Positions 50,946 to 61,101 of a stretch of DNA of 64,000 bases are shown piece after piece (position 1 is the first letter of the stretch; every line of letters begins with the position of its first letter). A program made the position numbers and the translations under genes. Origin of the DNA: Clostridium paridis. Lineage in GTDB: Bacteria > Bacillota > Clostridia > Clostridiales > Clostridiaceae. The notes beneath the pieces are model-generated. The model made no database searches. It was not told where the DNA came from and saw only the letters and a list, made by a program, of their open reading frames with translations. The stretch covers positions 124,001-188,000 of the forward strand of contig NZ_JAESWA010000027.1 of assembly GCF_016765615.1 (NCBI RefSeq), given 5' to 3'.

Positions 50946-51926
50946 ATGTCTCAAGGAATTATTCACTCAGTTATTGTCCCTCTATATAATGAGGAATTGG
51001 TTATTGATGAGAGTTACAGAAGATTAAAAGCAGTTATGGATTCAACAAATGAAAAGTATGAAATTATATTTATAAATGATGGAAGTAAAGATAGAACTAA
51101 GTTAAAAGCAGATGTAATTTGCAAAAAAGATAAAAATATAAAACTAATTAATTTTTCTAGAAACTTTGGACATCAAGCAGCCATAACAGCTGGGATGGAT
51201 ATAGCATTAGGAGATGCCATTATAGTTATAGATGCAGACCTTCAAGATCCACCGGAAGTAATGCTTAAAATGATTGAAAAGTGGAAAGAAGGATATGAAG
51301 TTGTTTACGGAAAGAGAGCAAAAAGAGAAGGAGAAACATTTTTTAAGAAGTTCAGTGCAAAAATGTTTTATAGGATTTTAAAAAGTATGTCTAGCGTTGA
51401 TATTCCAGTGGATACAGGAGATTTCAGGCTAATAGATAGAAAGGTTTGTGATTCTCTAAAATCACTTCCAGAAAAGAATAGATATGTAAGAGGTCTTGTA
51501 AGTTGGGTAGGTTATAAGCAAACCTTCGTAGAGTTCGTAAGACAAGAGAGATTTGCAGGTGAAACAAAATATCCGCTAAAGAAGATGATTAAGCTTGCAG
51601 TAGACGGAATTACCTCATTATCATATAAACCTTTAGCTTTAGCAGGATATCTTGGGGGAATAACTTTAACCCTTGGGGGAATTTCACTAATTATAAATAT
51701 TGTAAAAGCAATAGTAAATAATTTATCTGTGATAAATATAGAAACAATGTTTTCAATGAATCTCATAATGTTTGGACTGATTTTTTGTGTATTAGGAATG
51801 CTGGGACAGTATATAGGAAGAATTTTTGATGAAAGTAAGGGAAGACCTATATATATAGTTGAAAGCATCACATCATACAGAGAAGAACAAGAAAACAATG
51901 AATTGAGAAAGATAAGCAATCAATAA
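50946..51926 (+). CDS. GT2 family polyprenyl-phosphate glycosyltransferase
   Basis: A 326-residue DPM1/GtrB-like enzyme with a cytoplasmic GT-A domain (SVIVPLYNEELVIDESYRRL, NDGSKDRT, IVIDADLQDPPEVMLKMI with the DxD, VDTGDFRLIDRKV) and two C-terminal helices (LALAGYLGGITLTLGGISLI, MNLIMFGLIFCVLGMLGQYIG). It should move a sugar from a nucleotide sugar to undecaprenyl phosphate. GGGAGTGCGCTAA precedes ATG 50946. It is 26 nt upstream of the GT39 gene, and the same pair is known in Firmicutes (YkcC/YkcB-like). The sugar is unknown. Confidence 0.93.
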   Translation: MSQGIIHSVIVPLYNEELVIDESYRRLKAVMDSTNEKYEIIFINDGSKDRTKLKADVICKKDKNIKLINFSRNFGHQAAITAGMDIALGDAIIVIDADLQDPPEVMLKMIEKWKEGYEVVYGKRAKREGETFFKKFSAKMFYRILKSMSSVDIPVDTGDFRLIDRKVCDSLKSLPEKNRYVRGLVSWVGYKQTFVEFVRQERFAGETKYPLKKMIKLAVDGITSLSYKPLALAGYLGGITLTLGGISLIINIVKAIVNNLSVINIETMFSMNLIMFGLIFCVLGMLGQYIGRIFDESKGRPIYIVESITSYREEQENNELRKISNQ

Positions 51927-51952
51927 TAGGAAATATATATGGAGGGAAAATG

Positions 51953-54175
51953 ATGAAAAAATTAAAGCTGACCAAAGAAAATATAGCACTAACGATTATT
52001 TTAATTATCTCAGCAATACTCAATTTTACAAATTTAAATATAGAAGGCTATGCTAATGAATATTATACAGCTGGCGTTAAAAGTATGACTATGAGTCTTA
52101 AGAATTTCTTCTTTGTATCTTTTGATCCGGCTGGATTTGTAAGTATTGATAAACCGCCATTAGGGTTTATGATTCAAGCTATATCAGCTAAGATATTTGG
52201 GTTTAGTGGATTTAGTATACTTTTACCTGAAGCTTTAGCAGGAGTAATTTCAGTTGGATTAATATATCACATAGTTAAGAGGTCTTTTGGAAGTATGGCC
52301 GGTCTAATTTCAGCATTATGTCTTGCTGTGACACCTATATTTGTGGCAGATAGTAGAAATAATACAATAGATAATCTATTAATAGTAGCATTATTATTAG
52401 CATGCCTAGCGCTTTCAAAAGCAGCAGAAAAAGGAAAACTAAAATACTTAATTTTAAGCTTAGTTTTTGTAGGTATAGGATTTAACATAAAGATGCTTCA
52501 AGCATATATGATTGCACCTGCACTATATATAACATATTTATTATCATCTGCAGTATCTGTTAAGAAAAGAATTGCACATCTTGCATTAGGAACAGTTGTA
52601 TTATTAATAACATCTCTATCTTGGGCTTTTATAGTAGGATTATTTCCAGCTTCTGATAGACCTTTTGTAGGAAGTAGTACTAATAATACAGTTATGGAAC
52701 TTATAATAGGACATAATGGATTGGAAAGACTTGGACTTAGTAGCTCTTCAAACAGAGGTGGCGGAAACTTTGGTGGGGGAATGGGTCAAGGGAATAGACA
52801 AGGAACAGACGGAAACACAAGTAATGTGAATGGTCAAAATACTAATAATGGACAGCCTTCACAAGGAGAACCAGATGCAAATTCAGGTGCAACACAAGCT
52901 CAAAATAATGCTCAAGGAAACTCTCAAGATGGTGGAAATACACCTTCGGGAGCTCCATCAGGCATGCAAGGAAATCCTCCATCAGGAGGAATGGGACCAG
53001 GAGGTAACTTCGGTGGAAAAATGGGGCAAAATGCAAACGGGCAAACAGGAAATATGGGAGGATCTGAAGGAGCAGGGATAACAAGATTATTTTCAAATAA
53101 TAGTTTATCAGATCAAATAATTTGGCTATTGCCACTTGCAGTAATAGGGTTTATAGCAGCAGCTATAAAAGAAAAATTAAGATTATCTCTTAAGAGTAAG
53201 AAGCAGATAGGGATCGTATTATGGGCAGCTTGGTTAGTACCAGTATTTATGTATTTTAGCTTTACAACTGGGTTATTTCACCCATATTATTTAACAATGT
53301 TAGCGCCGCCAATTGCTGCACTAGTAGGTATAGGAATAACTTCAATGTGGGAGCTATATAAACAAGGCGGATGGAAATCATGGTTGTTACCAGCATCATT
53401 TATTGTAAATGCAGGAGTTCAATTATTAATCTTATCTTATTACTATAATTCATCAAGTATACCTAAATTTATAATGATAGGAATAACTATACTAAGCATA
53501 GCTTCTTCAATTGCGCTAGGAATATTTAACTTAATAAAGAAGAAAGATGATATGGATGATAAAACATCTAAGATAACAAAAGGTTTAATAACAACTGCAT
53601 TAATTGGACTTCTAATTGCACCTACAATTTGGTCAGGAACAACAATGTTTTACAAAATGTCTGGAACATTTCCATCTGCAGGATTAAGTTTAATGACAGG
53701 CAGTGGTGGAATGGATGGAAGAGGTATGGGAGGCAATTTTGGATCAAATTCAGGAAGTGATAGCAGTACACAAAAACTTGTAGATTATTTAAAAGCTAAT
53801 ACAACAACTGAAAAATATTTGGTAGCAGTACAATCCTCTAATGGAACAGCAACAAGCATAATAATTCAAACTGGAGGTTCAGTAATGACCTTAGGAGGAT
53901 TTAGCGGATCAGATAAAATTCTAACACTTGATGAATTTAAGAATTTAGTGGATGAAGGACAAATAAGATATGTACTAACTGGTGGTCAAGGCGGTGGCGG
54001 AAATAATGAAATCATGAATTGGGTAAAAGAAAATGGTACATTAATTCCACAAAGTGAATGGAGCAATTCGCAATCGCAAAATAGTGAAACTAGCACTTCA
54101 AACACAGATGATGGGAATGTAAAGAATAGTAGAAATGGGATGTCAAATGAATTATATGATTTAAAGGCTAAATAG
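51953..54175 (+). CDS. GT39-family membrane glycosyltransferase with a low-complexity loop
   Basis: A 740-residue ArnT/PMT-type transferase with about 12 helices that uses a lipid-linked sugar donor. The N-terminal loop carries the family's acidic motif region (EGYANEYYTAGVKSM) and FDPAGFVSIDKPPLGFMIQA. The loop around residues 263-375 is Gly/Asn/Gln/Ser/Pro-rich (many GG, GQ, NG), and a second Gly-rich stretch lies near residues 580-600. The end has an extracytoplasmic domain (VQSSNGTATSIIIQTGGSVMTLGGF). I prefer ATG 51953, with GGAGGG at 6 nt, to the ATG one codon earlier. It acts with the GT2 protein upstream. The acceptor may be teichoic acid or protein. Confidence 0.9.
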   Translation: MKKLKLTKENIALTIILIISAILNFTNLNIEGYANEYYTAGVKSMTMSLKNFFFVSFDPAGFVSIDKPPLGFMIQAISAKIFGFSGFSILLPEALAGVISVGLIYHIVKRSFGSMAGLISALCLAVTPIFVADSRNNTIDNLLIVALLLACLALSKAAEKGKLKYLILSLVFVGIGFNIKMLQAYMIAPALYITYLLSSAVSVKKRIAHLALGTVVLLITSLSWAFIVGLFPASDRPFVGSSTNNTVMELIIGHNGLERLGLSSSSNRGGGNFGGGMGQGNRQGTDGNTSNVNGQNTNNGQPSQGEPDANSGATQAQNNAQGNSQDGGNTPSGAPSGMQGNPPSGGMGPGGNFGGKMGQNANGQTGNMGGSEGAGITRLFSNNSLSDQIIWLLPLAVIGFIAAAIKEKLRLSLKSKKQIGIVLWAAWLVPVFMYFSFTTGLFHPYYLTMLAPPIAALVGIGITSMWELYKQGGWKSWLLPASFIVNAGVQLLILSYYYNSSSIPKFIMIGITILSIASSIALGIFNLIKKKDDMDDKTSKITKGLITTALIGLLIAPTIWSGTTMFYKMSGTFPSAGLSLMTGSGGMDGRGMGGNFGSNSGSDSSTQKLVDYLKANTTTEKYLVAVQSSNGTATSIIIQTGGSVMTLGGFSGSDKILTLDEFKNLVDEGQIRYVLTGGQGGGGNNEIMNWVKENGTLIPQSEWSNSQSQNSETSTSNTDDGNVKNSRNGMSNELYDLKAK

Positions 54176-54189
54176 CCTTTAAATCATAT
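54154..54189 (+). terminator. Hairpin spanning the GT39 stop codon
   Basis: ATATGATTTAAAGGCTA (54154-54170) pairs with its perfect complement at 54173-54189. No clear T-tract follows, so it may be a weak terminator or stability hairpin before the chemoreceptor gene. Confidence 0.55.
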
Positions 54190-54237
54190 AGCAAATGAAA
54201 AATCTTTTAACTTAAGTGTATAAGGCGGGGGAACGGA

Positions 54238-55974
54238 ATGATAAAATTTAGAGATATAAAATTGACAAAAAAAATAATGGCACTTTCAGTTAGTTTTCTT
54301 ATTTTCATTGTAATTATAGGTGGAACTGCACTAGTTCAAATTTCAGATGTAAATTCTAAAATAAGTGAATTAAACAATGAAAGAATGACACCTATTATAG
54401 AACTTGGTGAAATAAAAACTAACGTAGAGGAATTGAGAACTCTAGGTAATTCATATATGGATGCTACAGATGATGCTACTAAAAAATCTGTAGAAGATAG
54501 CATGGCTACAGAAGTAAAAGAAATAGAGACAGCTTTAGAGAAATATAAAAGTGATAGTGATTTTAAAGCAGTTATGGAAAACTATAATAATTATGTTGCG
54601 GCAAAAGATGCATTTTTAAAGGCAGCAGATCAAAGAAATCAGCAACAAACTAGTGGAGCCCAAGGACAAATGGATGGAGCAACCCAAGGACCTCCAACAG
54701 ATATGGTTAACTTTGATAAGACTAAAGCAACATTAGTTGAGTCACTTAATGAAATTATAAGTAGGCATGTTAAGGAAGCACAAAATACATATGATAGTAG
54801 TAAGCTACTTTATAATAGTACTCTAGCTATATTAGGAGGATTACTTACAGTTTGTGCGGCAATAACTGTTATATTGTCAGTTGTAATAGCAAGGTCAATT
54901 ATTACCCCTGTGAAAAGAGTTACTACAAAGCTTAAAGAAATATCAGAGAATGGTGGAGATTTAACACAAAGAATAGATTATAAGAGTAAGGATGAGATAG
55001 GGGAACTAAGTCAAAGCTTTGATTTATTTATGGATAAGCTTCATTCAATAATTAAAGAAGTATCAGTTTCAGCTAAAACAATATCATCCTCAAGTGAAGA
55101 GTTAAACAAATCTACTACAGCAAGTACAACTTTTTTAGAAGATATTTCAAATACAGTTTTGGGAATGGCTTCGGCTACAGCAGATGCAGCAGCAGCTTCT
55201 GAAGAAACAATGGCAAGTCTTAATGAAGCATCTGCATTTTCAGAAAATACAGCAAACGCAAGCAAGAATACTTCAGCAAAGAGTAAGAAGGCTAGAAAAG
55301 AAGCAGAAGATGGTGCAAGTAAGATATCAGAAATAGTTGAATCTATAAAAGATATAGCAAACTCTTCAAAAGATGTATCTTATATGATTAATGATTTAGA
55401 TGACTCATCAAAGAAGATTGGAGACATAATAGAAATCATAAGTTCTATTTCAGAGCAAACAAATTTATTAGCACTAAATGCAGCAATAGAAGCAGCAAGA
55501 GCGGGAGAAGCGGGTAGAGGTTTTAATGTGGTAGCTGATGAAATTAGAAAATTAGCTGATGAAAGTAACAATGCAGCAAGACAAATATCAGAATTAATAA
55601 AAGAAAATCAATTAAAGGCAGCATCAGCAGTTGAATCTGTAAGTGAAGTTGAGAGAAAGGTATCAGATGGAGTTGAAAAAGCATCTGAAGTTGGAATAAG
55701 TATACAAAACATAATTGAAAACATTCAAGATATGACTATAGAAGTAGAACATATTGATGAAGCAAATGAGCAGCAGGCTGAGAGTACTAAAGAAATTGAA
55801 AAAGCAATAGGAAGTATATCGTTAACCTCCAATGATTTAGCACAGGGAACAGAAAATATAAGTGCAAGCATACAAGAGCAATTAAGTACAATGAATGAAA
55901 TAGAAAGAACAACATCAAATCTTTCTGAGATGGCAAAAAAATTAACTAATATAACTTCGGAGTTTACTGTATAA
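54238..55974 (+). CDS. Methyl-accepting chemotaxis protein
   Basis: A 578-residue transmembrane chemoreceptor: TM1 near residues 12-32, an extracellular four-helix-type domain of about 160 residues, TM2 near 196-218 ([21 protein letters not shown]), HAMP, then the signalling domain with the hairpin tip [35 protein letters not shown], which contacts CheA/CheW. The ligand domain has a Gln/Gly-rich segment [21 protein letters not shown] 54238 follows GGCGGGGG. Its ligand is unknown; it is the last gene before a terminator and may be transcribed with the GT pair. Confidence 0.95.
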   Translation: MIKFRDIKLTKKIMALSVSFLIFIVIIGGTALVQISDVNSKISELNNERMTPIIELGEIKTNVEELRTLGNSYMDATDDATKKSVEDSMATEVKEIETALEKYKSDSDFKAVMENYNNYVAAKDAFLKAADQRNQQQTSGAQGQMDGATQGPPTDMVNFDKTKATLVESLNEIISRHVKEAQNTYDSSKLLYNSTLAILGGLLTVCAAITVILSVVIARSIITPVKRVTTKLKEISENGGDLTQRIDYKSKDEIGELSQSFDLFMDKLHSIIKEVSVSAKTISSSSEELNKSTTASTTFLEDISNTVLGMASATADAAAASEETMASLNEASAFSENTANASKNTSAKSKKARKEAEDGASKISEIVESIKDIANSSKDVSYMINDLDDSSKKIGDIIEIISSISEQTNLLALNAAIEAARAGEAGRGFNVVADEIRKLADESNNAARQISELIKENQLKAASAVESVSEVERKVSDGVEKASEVGISIQNIIENIQDMTIEVEHIDEANEQQAESTKEIEKAIGSISLTSNDLAQGTENISASIQEQLSTMNEIERTTSNLSEMAKKLTNITSEFTV

Positions 55975-55984
55975 AATTATTTAG

Positions 55985-56018
55985 ATAACCTAGCATTAAT
56001 TTAATGTTAGGTTATTTT
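55985..56018 (+). terminator. Terminator after the chemoreceptor
   Basis: ATAACCTAGCATTAA (55985-55999) pairs with TTAATGTTAGGTTAT (56001-56015) with one wobble and a minimal loop, then TTT. Confidence 0.82.
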
Positions 56019-56100
56019 CATATTTTGAAAATTAATATCTTCTTTAAATGATATATTTTAAGTAAAGGGTTACATAAGAGTTTAAGGAGGAGAGATTTGA

Positions 56101-57534
<1,434 letters not shown>

Positions 57535-57557
57535 AAGGTTAAATTTAATAAAATAAA

Positions 57558-57600
57558 AAAGGTGATTCTTGAAAGCAATATTTTCAAGAATCACCTTTAT
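57558..57600 (+). terminator. Terminator after the second GH1 gene
   Basis: AAAGGTGATTCTTGAAA (57558-57574) pairs perfectly with TTTCAAGAATCACCTTT (57582-57598), 7-nt loop. T-rich sequence follows. Confidence 0.9.
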
Positions 57601-57686
57601 TAATTTGAGGAATTAAAACTAATATAATATAATGTAATAGAGAATTATGAATTACTATTTTAAATCTCAGATAGAGGAGATGAAAT

Positions 57687-58499
57687 ATGGAAGAAGTTAT
57701 TTATCGTTTATTGTTTTTTGTAAATTCTAGCAGGGAAAAAGATGTTTATTACACTATAGCTTGGACAATGCTTGAAAATATAAACCAGGTTCCTAAATAT
57801 AATATAAATCAATTAGCAGACATGTGTTACACGTCTCCAGCTACTATTAGTAGGTTTATTAAAAAATTAGATTTCGAGAGTTTTGGAGATTTTAAAAATA
57901 AACTTGAGCATACTATTAAATATTATAATGATCAGCTATCTTTTAATCTAAAATTAATTGATAATAAAAGTATTAAGCCAAGTACAATAGAAAATGAATT
58001 TTATGATTTGTTAATAGATAACTTAGAACAAAGCCGTAAGAATATTAATATGAGGAGTTTAGATAAACTTTTAGAACTTATTTATACTCATAACAAGATT
58101 TCTTTCTTCGGGATGCAATTCTCTCAGTACATAGCTATGGAAATACAAGCTAAGTTCATAGCATTAGGTAAACTTGCCACTGCTTTTGTGGATTTTCAGG
58201 AGCAACTTAAGCACATTGAAGAATTAGATGAAAACTCGCTTGTTATAATGTTATCTGTAGCTGGAAGAGTAGCGAAGACAGATATAATTAAAAAGATTAA
58301 AAGAAAGAAAGTTAAGTTAGCAGTTATAACTCAGGATCCTGATGTAGAACGTTTTAAAGAGGCTGATTTAGTTATTAATTTTGGAAATCCAGACATTAAA
58401 AGTGTTGAATCAATAGTCTTAGGTAGATATACATTATTAAGTATCATGGATATTTTGTATTATAGATATGGACAATTATATAACCATAGAAATAATTAA
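57687..58499 (+). CDS. RpiR-family transcriptional regulator
   Basis: A 270-residue regulator: an N-terminal HTH_6 domain (YNINQLADMCYTSPATISRFIKKLDFESFGDFKNKL) and a C-terminal SIS domain (HNKISFFGMQFSQYIAMEIQAKFIALG...LVIMLSVAGRVAKTDIIKKIKRKKVKLAVITQD) that binds a phospho-sugar. GAGGAGATG precedes ATG 57687. Likely controls the beta-glucosidase gene upstream in response to a sugar phosphate; the intervening terminator means it has its own promoter. Confidence 0.92.
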   Translation: MEEVIYRLLFFVNSSREKDVYYTIAWTMLENINQVPKYNINQLADMCYTSPATISRFIKKLDFESFGDFKNKLEHTIKYYNDQLSFNLKLIDNKSIKPSTIENEFYDLLIDNLEQSRKNINMRSLDKLLELIYTHNKISFFGMQFSQYIAMEIQAKFIALGKLATAFVDFQEQLKHIEELDENSLVIMLSVAGRVAKTDIIKKIKRKKVKLAVITQDPDVERFKEADLVINFGNPDIKSVESIVLGRYTLLSIMDILYYRYGQLYNHRNN

Positions 58500-58532
58500 A
58501 CTGAGGATTTTCAAGATAGAAAATCCTCAGTT
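58499..58532. terminator. Bidirectional terminator
   Basis: AACTGAGGATTTTC (58499-58512) pairs perfectly with GAAAATCCTCAGTT (58519-58532), loop AAGATA. It lies between the convergent RpiR and MarR genes. Confidence 0.85.
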
Positions 58533-58535
58533 ATG

Positions 58536-58967
58536 CTATTCTAAGTATTTTATAGCATTGTCAGACATTTTCTTTAATAATTTTAAGGCTAGAAGTTTTT
58601 CTTCCTCTGTAAAATCAAAGGATAGAAATGAACTGGACTCATTAAGAACCCTAGTAATTATTGGTTTTATATCAAGGGCTTTTTGGGTAACATAAAGCTT
58701 ATAGGCCCTACGATCTGTTTCATCAACGTCTCGTCTAACATAACCAGCTTCTTCAAGTTTTTTTATAGCCTTTGCGGTTGTTCCCTTATCTATTGCAAGT
58801 AGATCAGAAAGCTTATCTTGGCTTATTCCATCATTACAATATAAATTTAAGATGAATATGTATTGACCACTGCCTATATTATATTCTTTTAAATGCTTGC
58901 TAATATAATTTTGATTATACCTATTTAATATAGATATCCATTTACCTAAGGATTCACTACTTTCCAA
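58536..58967 (-). CDS. MarR-family transcriptional regulator
   Basis: A winged-helix regulator of about 143 residues. The DNA-binding core is GISQDKLSDLLAIDKGTTAKAIKKLEEAGYVRRDVDETDRRAYKLYVT. I place the start at TTG 58967 because GGGGGA lies at suitable spacing; an ATG at 58982, five codons upstream, has no ribosome binding site but cannot be excluded. It is divergent from a MATE transporter. Two copies of AGTTGC-N4-GCAACT in the shared region are the likely operators, so it probably represses itself and the transporter. Confidence 0.92.
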   Translation of the reverse strand: MESSESLGKWISILNRYNQNYISKHLKEYNIGSGQYIFILNLYCNDGISQDKLSDLLAIDKGTTAKAIKKLEEAGYVRRDVDETDRRAYKLYVTQKALDIKPIITRVLNESSSFLSFDFTEEEKLLALKLLKKMSDNAIKYLE

Positions 58968-59006
58968 AGCTATTTCCCCCATAGCATAATTTATAGTTCA
59001 ATATAT

Positions 59007-59062
59007 AGTTGCATTTGCAACTTATTTGAAATATAATAATAGTTGCCAGTGCAACTATTATT
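59007..59062. promoter_or_regulatory. Paired palindromic operators between MarR and MATE genes
   Basis: AGTTGC-ATTT-GCAACT (59007-59022) and a longer perfect repeat AATAATAGTTGC-CAGT-GCAACTATTATT (59035-59046 with 59051-59062) share the core AGTTGC-N4-GCAACT. Centres are 34 bp apart. The geometry and location fit MarR-type operators. Confidence 0.75.
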
Positions 59063-59115
59063 ATAATACATATATTATAAAAATCATATATTAAATTTTA
59101 AAGGAGGTTTTAATT

Positions 59116-60516
59116 ATGAATACAACAAATGAATTAGGCACTGAAAGTGTAGGGAAACTTCTTTTGAAATTTTCTATTCCAGCAATTATTGGTATGTTAG
59201 TGAATGTACTCTATAGTATTGTAGATAGAATATTTGTTGGAAGAGGGGTGGGATCTCTACCGCTTTCAGGTGTAGCAGTAACATTCCCAATAACAAATGT
59301 CATTATGGCGTTTGGTATGCTTGCAGGAATAGGTGCAGGTGCAGTTATTTCTATAAAACTAGGTCAGAATAAAAAAGAAGAAGCAGAACATATTTTAGGA
59401 AATGCATTCGTTTTACTTGTTATATTCTCTGTATTTATTACTGTCGTAGGAATACTTTTCCTTGAGCCTATACTTAGGATACTAGGGGCAAACGAAGATA
59501 TAATGCTTTATGCAAAAGAATTTTCTTTTATTATTTTCCTTGGTGTTATTTTTCAAAATATTGCTTTTGGATTAAATTCAGTTATTAGGTCACAAGGTGA
59601 TCCTAAAACGGCAATGGTTACAATGTTGTTAGGAGCTTTTATAAATTTTATAGCTAATCCTTTATTTATATTTGTATTTAAATTGGGAGTAAGAGGGTCA
59701 GCTTTATCAACTGTTATTTCACAAATGATAACTGCCACTTGGACACTTTGGTTCTTCCTAAAAGGTAAGGGACTATTGAAGCTTAAGAGAGAAAACCTGA
59801 AGTTAGATTCTCATATTATTAGGCAAATAATAGCAATTGGTATGTCTCCTTTCGTAATGCAATTAGCAGCAAGTGTAGTTACCATTACATTTAACAAGAG
59901 TTTAGAAAATTACGGTGGTTCTATTGCTATAGGAGCTATGGCACTAGTGACAAGCATTAATATGCTTATATTAATGCCTATATTCGGAATAAATCAAGGG
60001 GTTCAGCCTATTATTGGATACAATTACGGTGCAAAAAATTACAAGAGAGTTAAAAAGGCACTTAAGTATGCCGTTATGGGAGCTACAGCAATTACAGTGT
60101 TCGGATTTATAATGGTAGAACTATTCCCAGTTCAAATAATAAAGATATTTAACAGTGATGATGTTGGGCTAGTAGATATGGGATCAAGAGGACTTACTAT
60201 ATTTTTATTAATGTTACCAATTGTAGGCTTCACTATAGTTGGAACTAATTATTTCCAAGCTATAGCGAAAGCAAAACTTTCTATGATACTAGGACTACTT
60301 AGACAAGTATTGTTTTTAATACCATTGATAATCATACTACCTAATTACTTTAAATTAGATGGTATTTGGATGGCTCAACCTATAGCCGACTTTATTACAA
60401 CTGTTGTTACAGGTGTGTTTGTTTATAGGGAAATGAAGATTCTTACAAGGGAAGAACAAAAGGATAAAGAAGAGTTTCCTAAAGGTGATTTAGAAGTTAA
60501 AGTAGCAGATATGTAA
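59116..60516 (+). CDS. MATE-family efflux transporter
   Basis: A 466-residue multidrug/toxin exporter with about 12 helices. The start ESVGKLLLKFSIPAIIGMLVNVLYSIVDRIFVGRGVG and the second-repeat segment MSPFVMQLAASVVTITFNKSLENYGG...GINQGVQPIIGYNYGA are typical of the MatE domain. AAGGAGGTTTTAATT precedes ATG 59116. It uses a sodium or proton gradient. It is divergent from the MarR regulator and probably induced when the regulator is released by a drug. Confidence 0.95.
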   Translation: MNTTNELGTESVGKLLLKFSIPAIIGMLVNVLYSIVDRIFVGRGVGSLPLSGVAVTFPITNVIMAFGMLAGIGAGAVISIKLGQNKKEEAEHILGNAFVLLVIFSVFITVVGILFLEPILRILGANEDIMLYAKEFSFIIFLGVIFQNIAFGLNSVIRSQGDPKTAMVTMLLGAFINFIANPLFIFVFKLGVRGSALSTVISQMITATWTLWFFLKGKGLLKLKRENLKLDSHIIRQIIAIGMSPFVMQLAASVVTITFNKSLENYGGSIAIGAMALVTSINMLILMPIFGINQGVQPIIGYNYGAKNYKRVKKALKYAVMGATAITVFGFIMVELFPVQIIKIFNSDDVGLVDMGSRGLTIFLLMLPIVGFTIVGTNYFQAIAKAKLSMILGLLRQVLFLIPLIIILPNYFKLDGIWMAQPIADFITTVVTGVFVYREMKILTREEQKDKEEFPKGDLEVKVADM

Positions 60517-60558
60517 ATGTAAAATAAAAGAGCCCAAAGGGCTCTTTTATTTTACATT
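60516..60558. terminator. Bidirectional terminator
   Basis: A 20-bp perfect stem (60516-60535 with 60539-60558) whose inner part is AAAAGAGCCC-AAA-GGGCTCTTTT. It serves the MATE gene and the convergent small gene, and overlaps the end of that gene. Confidence 0.92.
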
Positions 60559-60686
60559 AATGGCATTCTACCGTATTTATATTTTGTTTCTTGTGCTAGA
60601 TCACTATATTTTCTTGGATGTGGTTCTTCGTCTATAATGTGCATTTCTTGTATAAATTTCTTGAATAAGTTCTGTATTTTCATCAT
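60552..60686 (-). CDS. Small protein of 44 residues
   Basis: A short ORF starting MMKIQNLFKKFIQEMHIIDE and ending KYGRMPLM, with an AGGAGAT ribosome binding site nine nt before the first ATG (60686). Composition is charged with an N-terminal amphipathic stretch and PHPRKYSDLAQETKYKYGR at the end. The good start signal, stop within a terminator and coherent codon use favour a real gene. No family recognised; homologues should be sought in other clostridia. Confidence 0.65.
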   Translation of the reverse strand: MMKIQNLFKKFIQEMHIIDEEPHPRKYSDLAQETKYKYGRMPLM

Positions 60687-61101
60687 TTATATCATCTCCT
60701 TAGAATTTAATCCGTTAATAAATTCTAGAAATATTAATTGTCTCTACATCTTCTTTATAATATATTCTATGATGATAGTCAATTAAAAACATGCCCAAAA
60801 ACTGTGATTTTTTTTAATAAATTAATAAATGAAAACTATATAAGGACAGAGTTTATTGATAGATTATCAATAAATATCAAAAAGCTTTGATAAATTTTAG
60901 ATGCATAAAAATCGGTATATTTTAAGTGCATTTTTAGATCGTAAATAAATGTTTTTAAAAAATTTATAAATTTATTATGGAAAGTAGTATAATAATTAGT
61001 AATGAGAATCCAAAATCAGTCGAAAATTCTATGTGAGGAATAAAGTGTATAAAACTTATGTTAATATATAGCTTTTTATAGGAACTTAAGGGGGGATATA
61101 A
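60687..61101 (+). promoter_or_regulatory. Intergenic region upstream of the SH3/NlpC gene
   Basis: A 415-nt AT-rich region without a gene that I can support. It contains the palindrome TTTATTGATA-GAT-TATCAATAAA (60852-60874) and a plausible -10 TATAAT near 60988. AAGGGGGGAT at the end gives the ribosome binding site of the next gene. Confidence 0.45.

Noticed and set aside
52830-53135. ORFs on both strands inside the GT39 loop
   Set aside because: They arise from the biased codon use of the Gly/Asn/Gln-rich loop. The GT39 frame is continuous.
58468-58695. ORF crossing the end of the RpiR gene into the MarR gene
   Set aside because: It runs through a strong bidirectional terminator and overlaps two clear genes.
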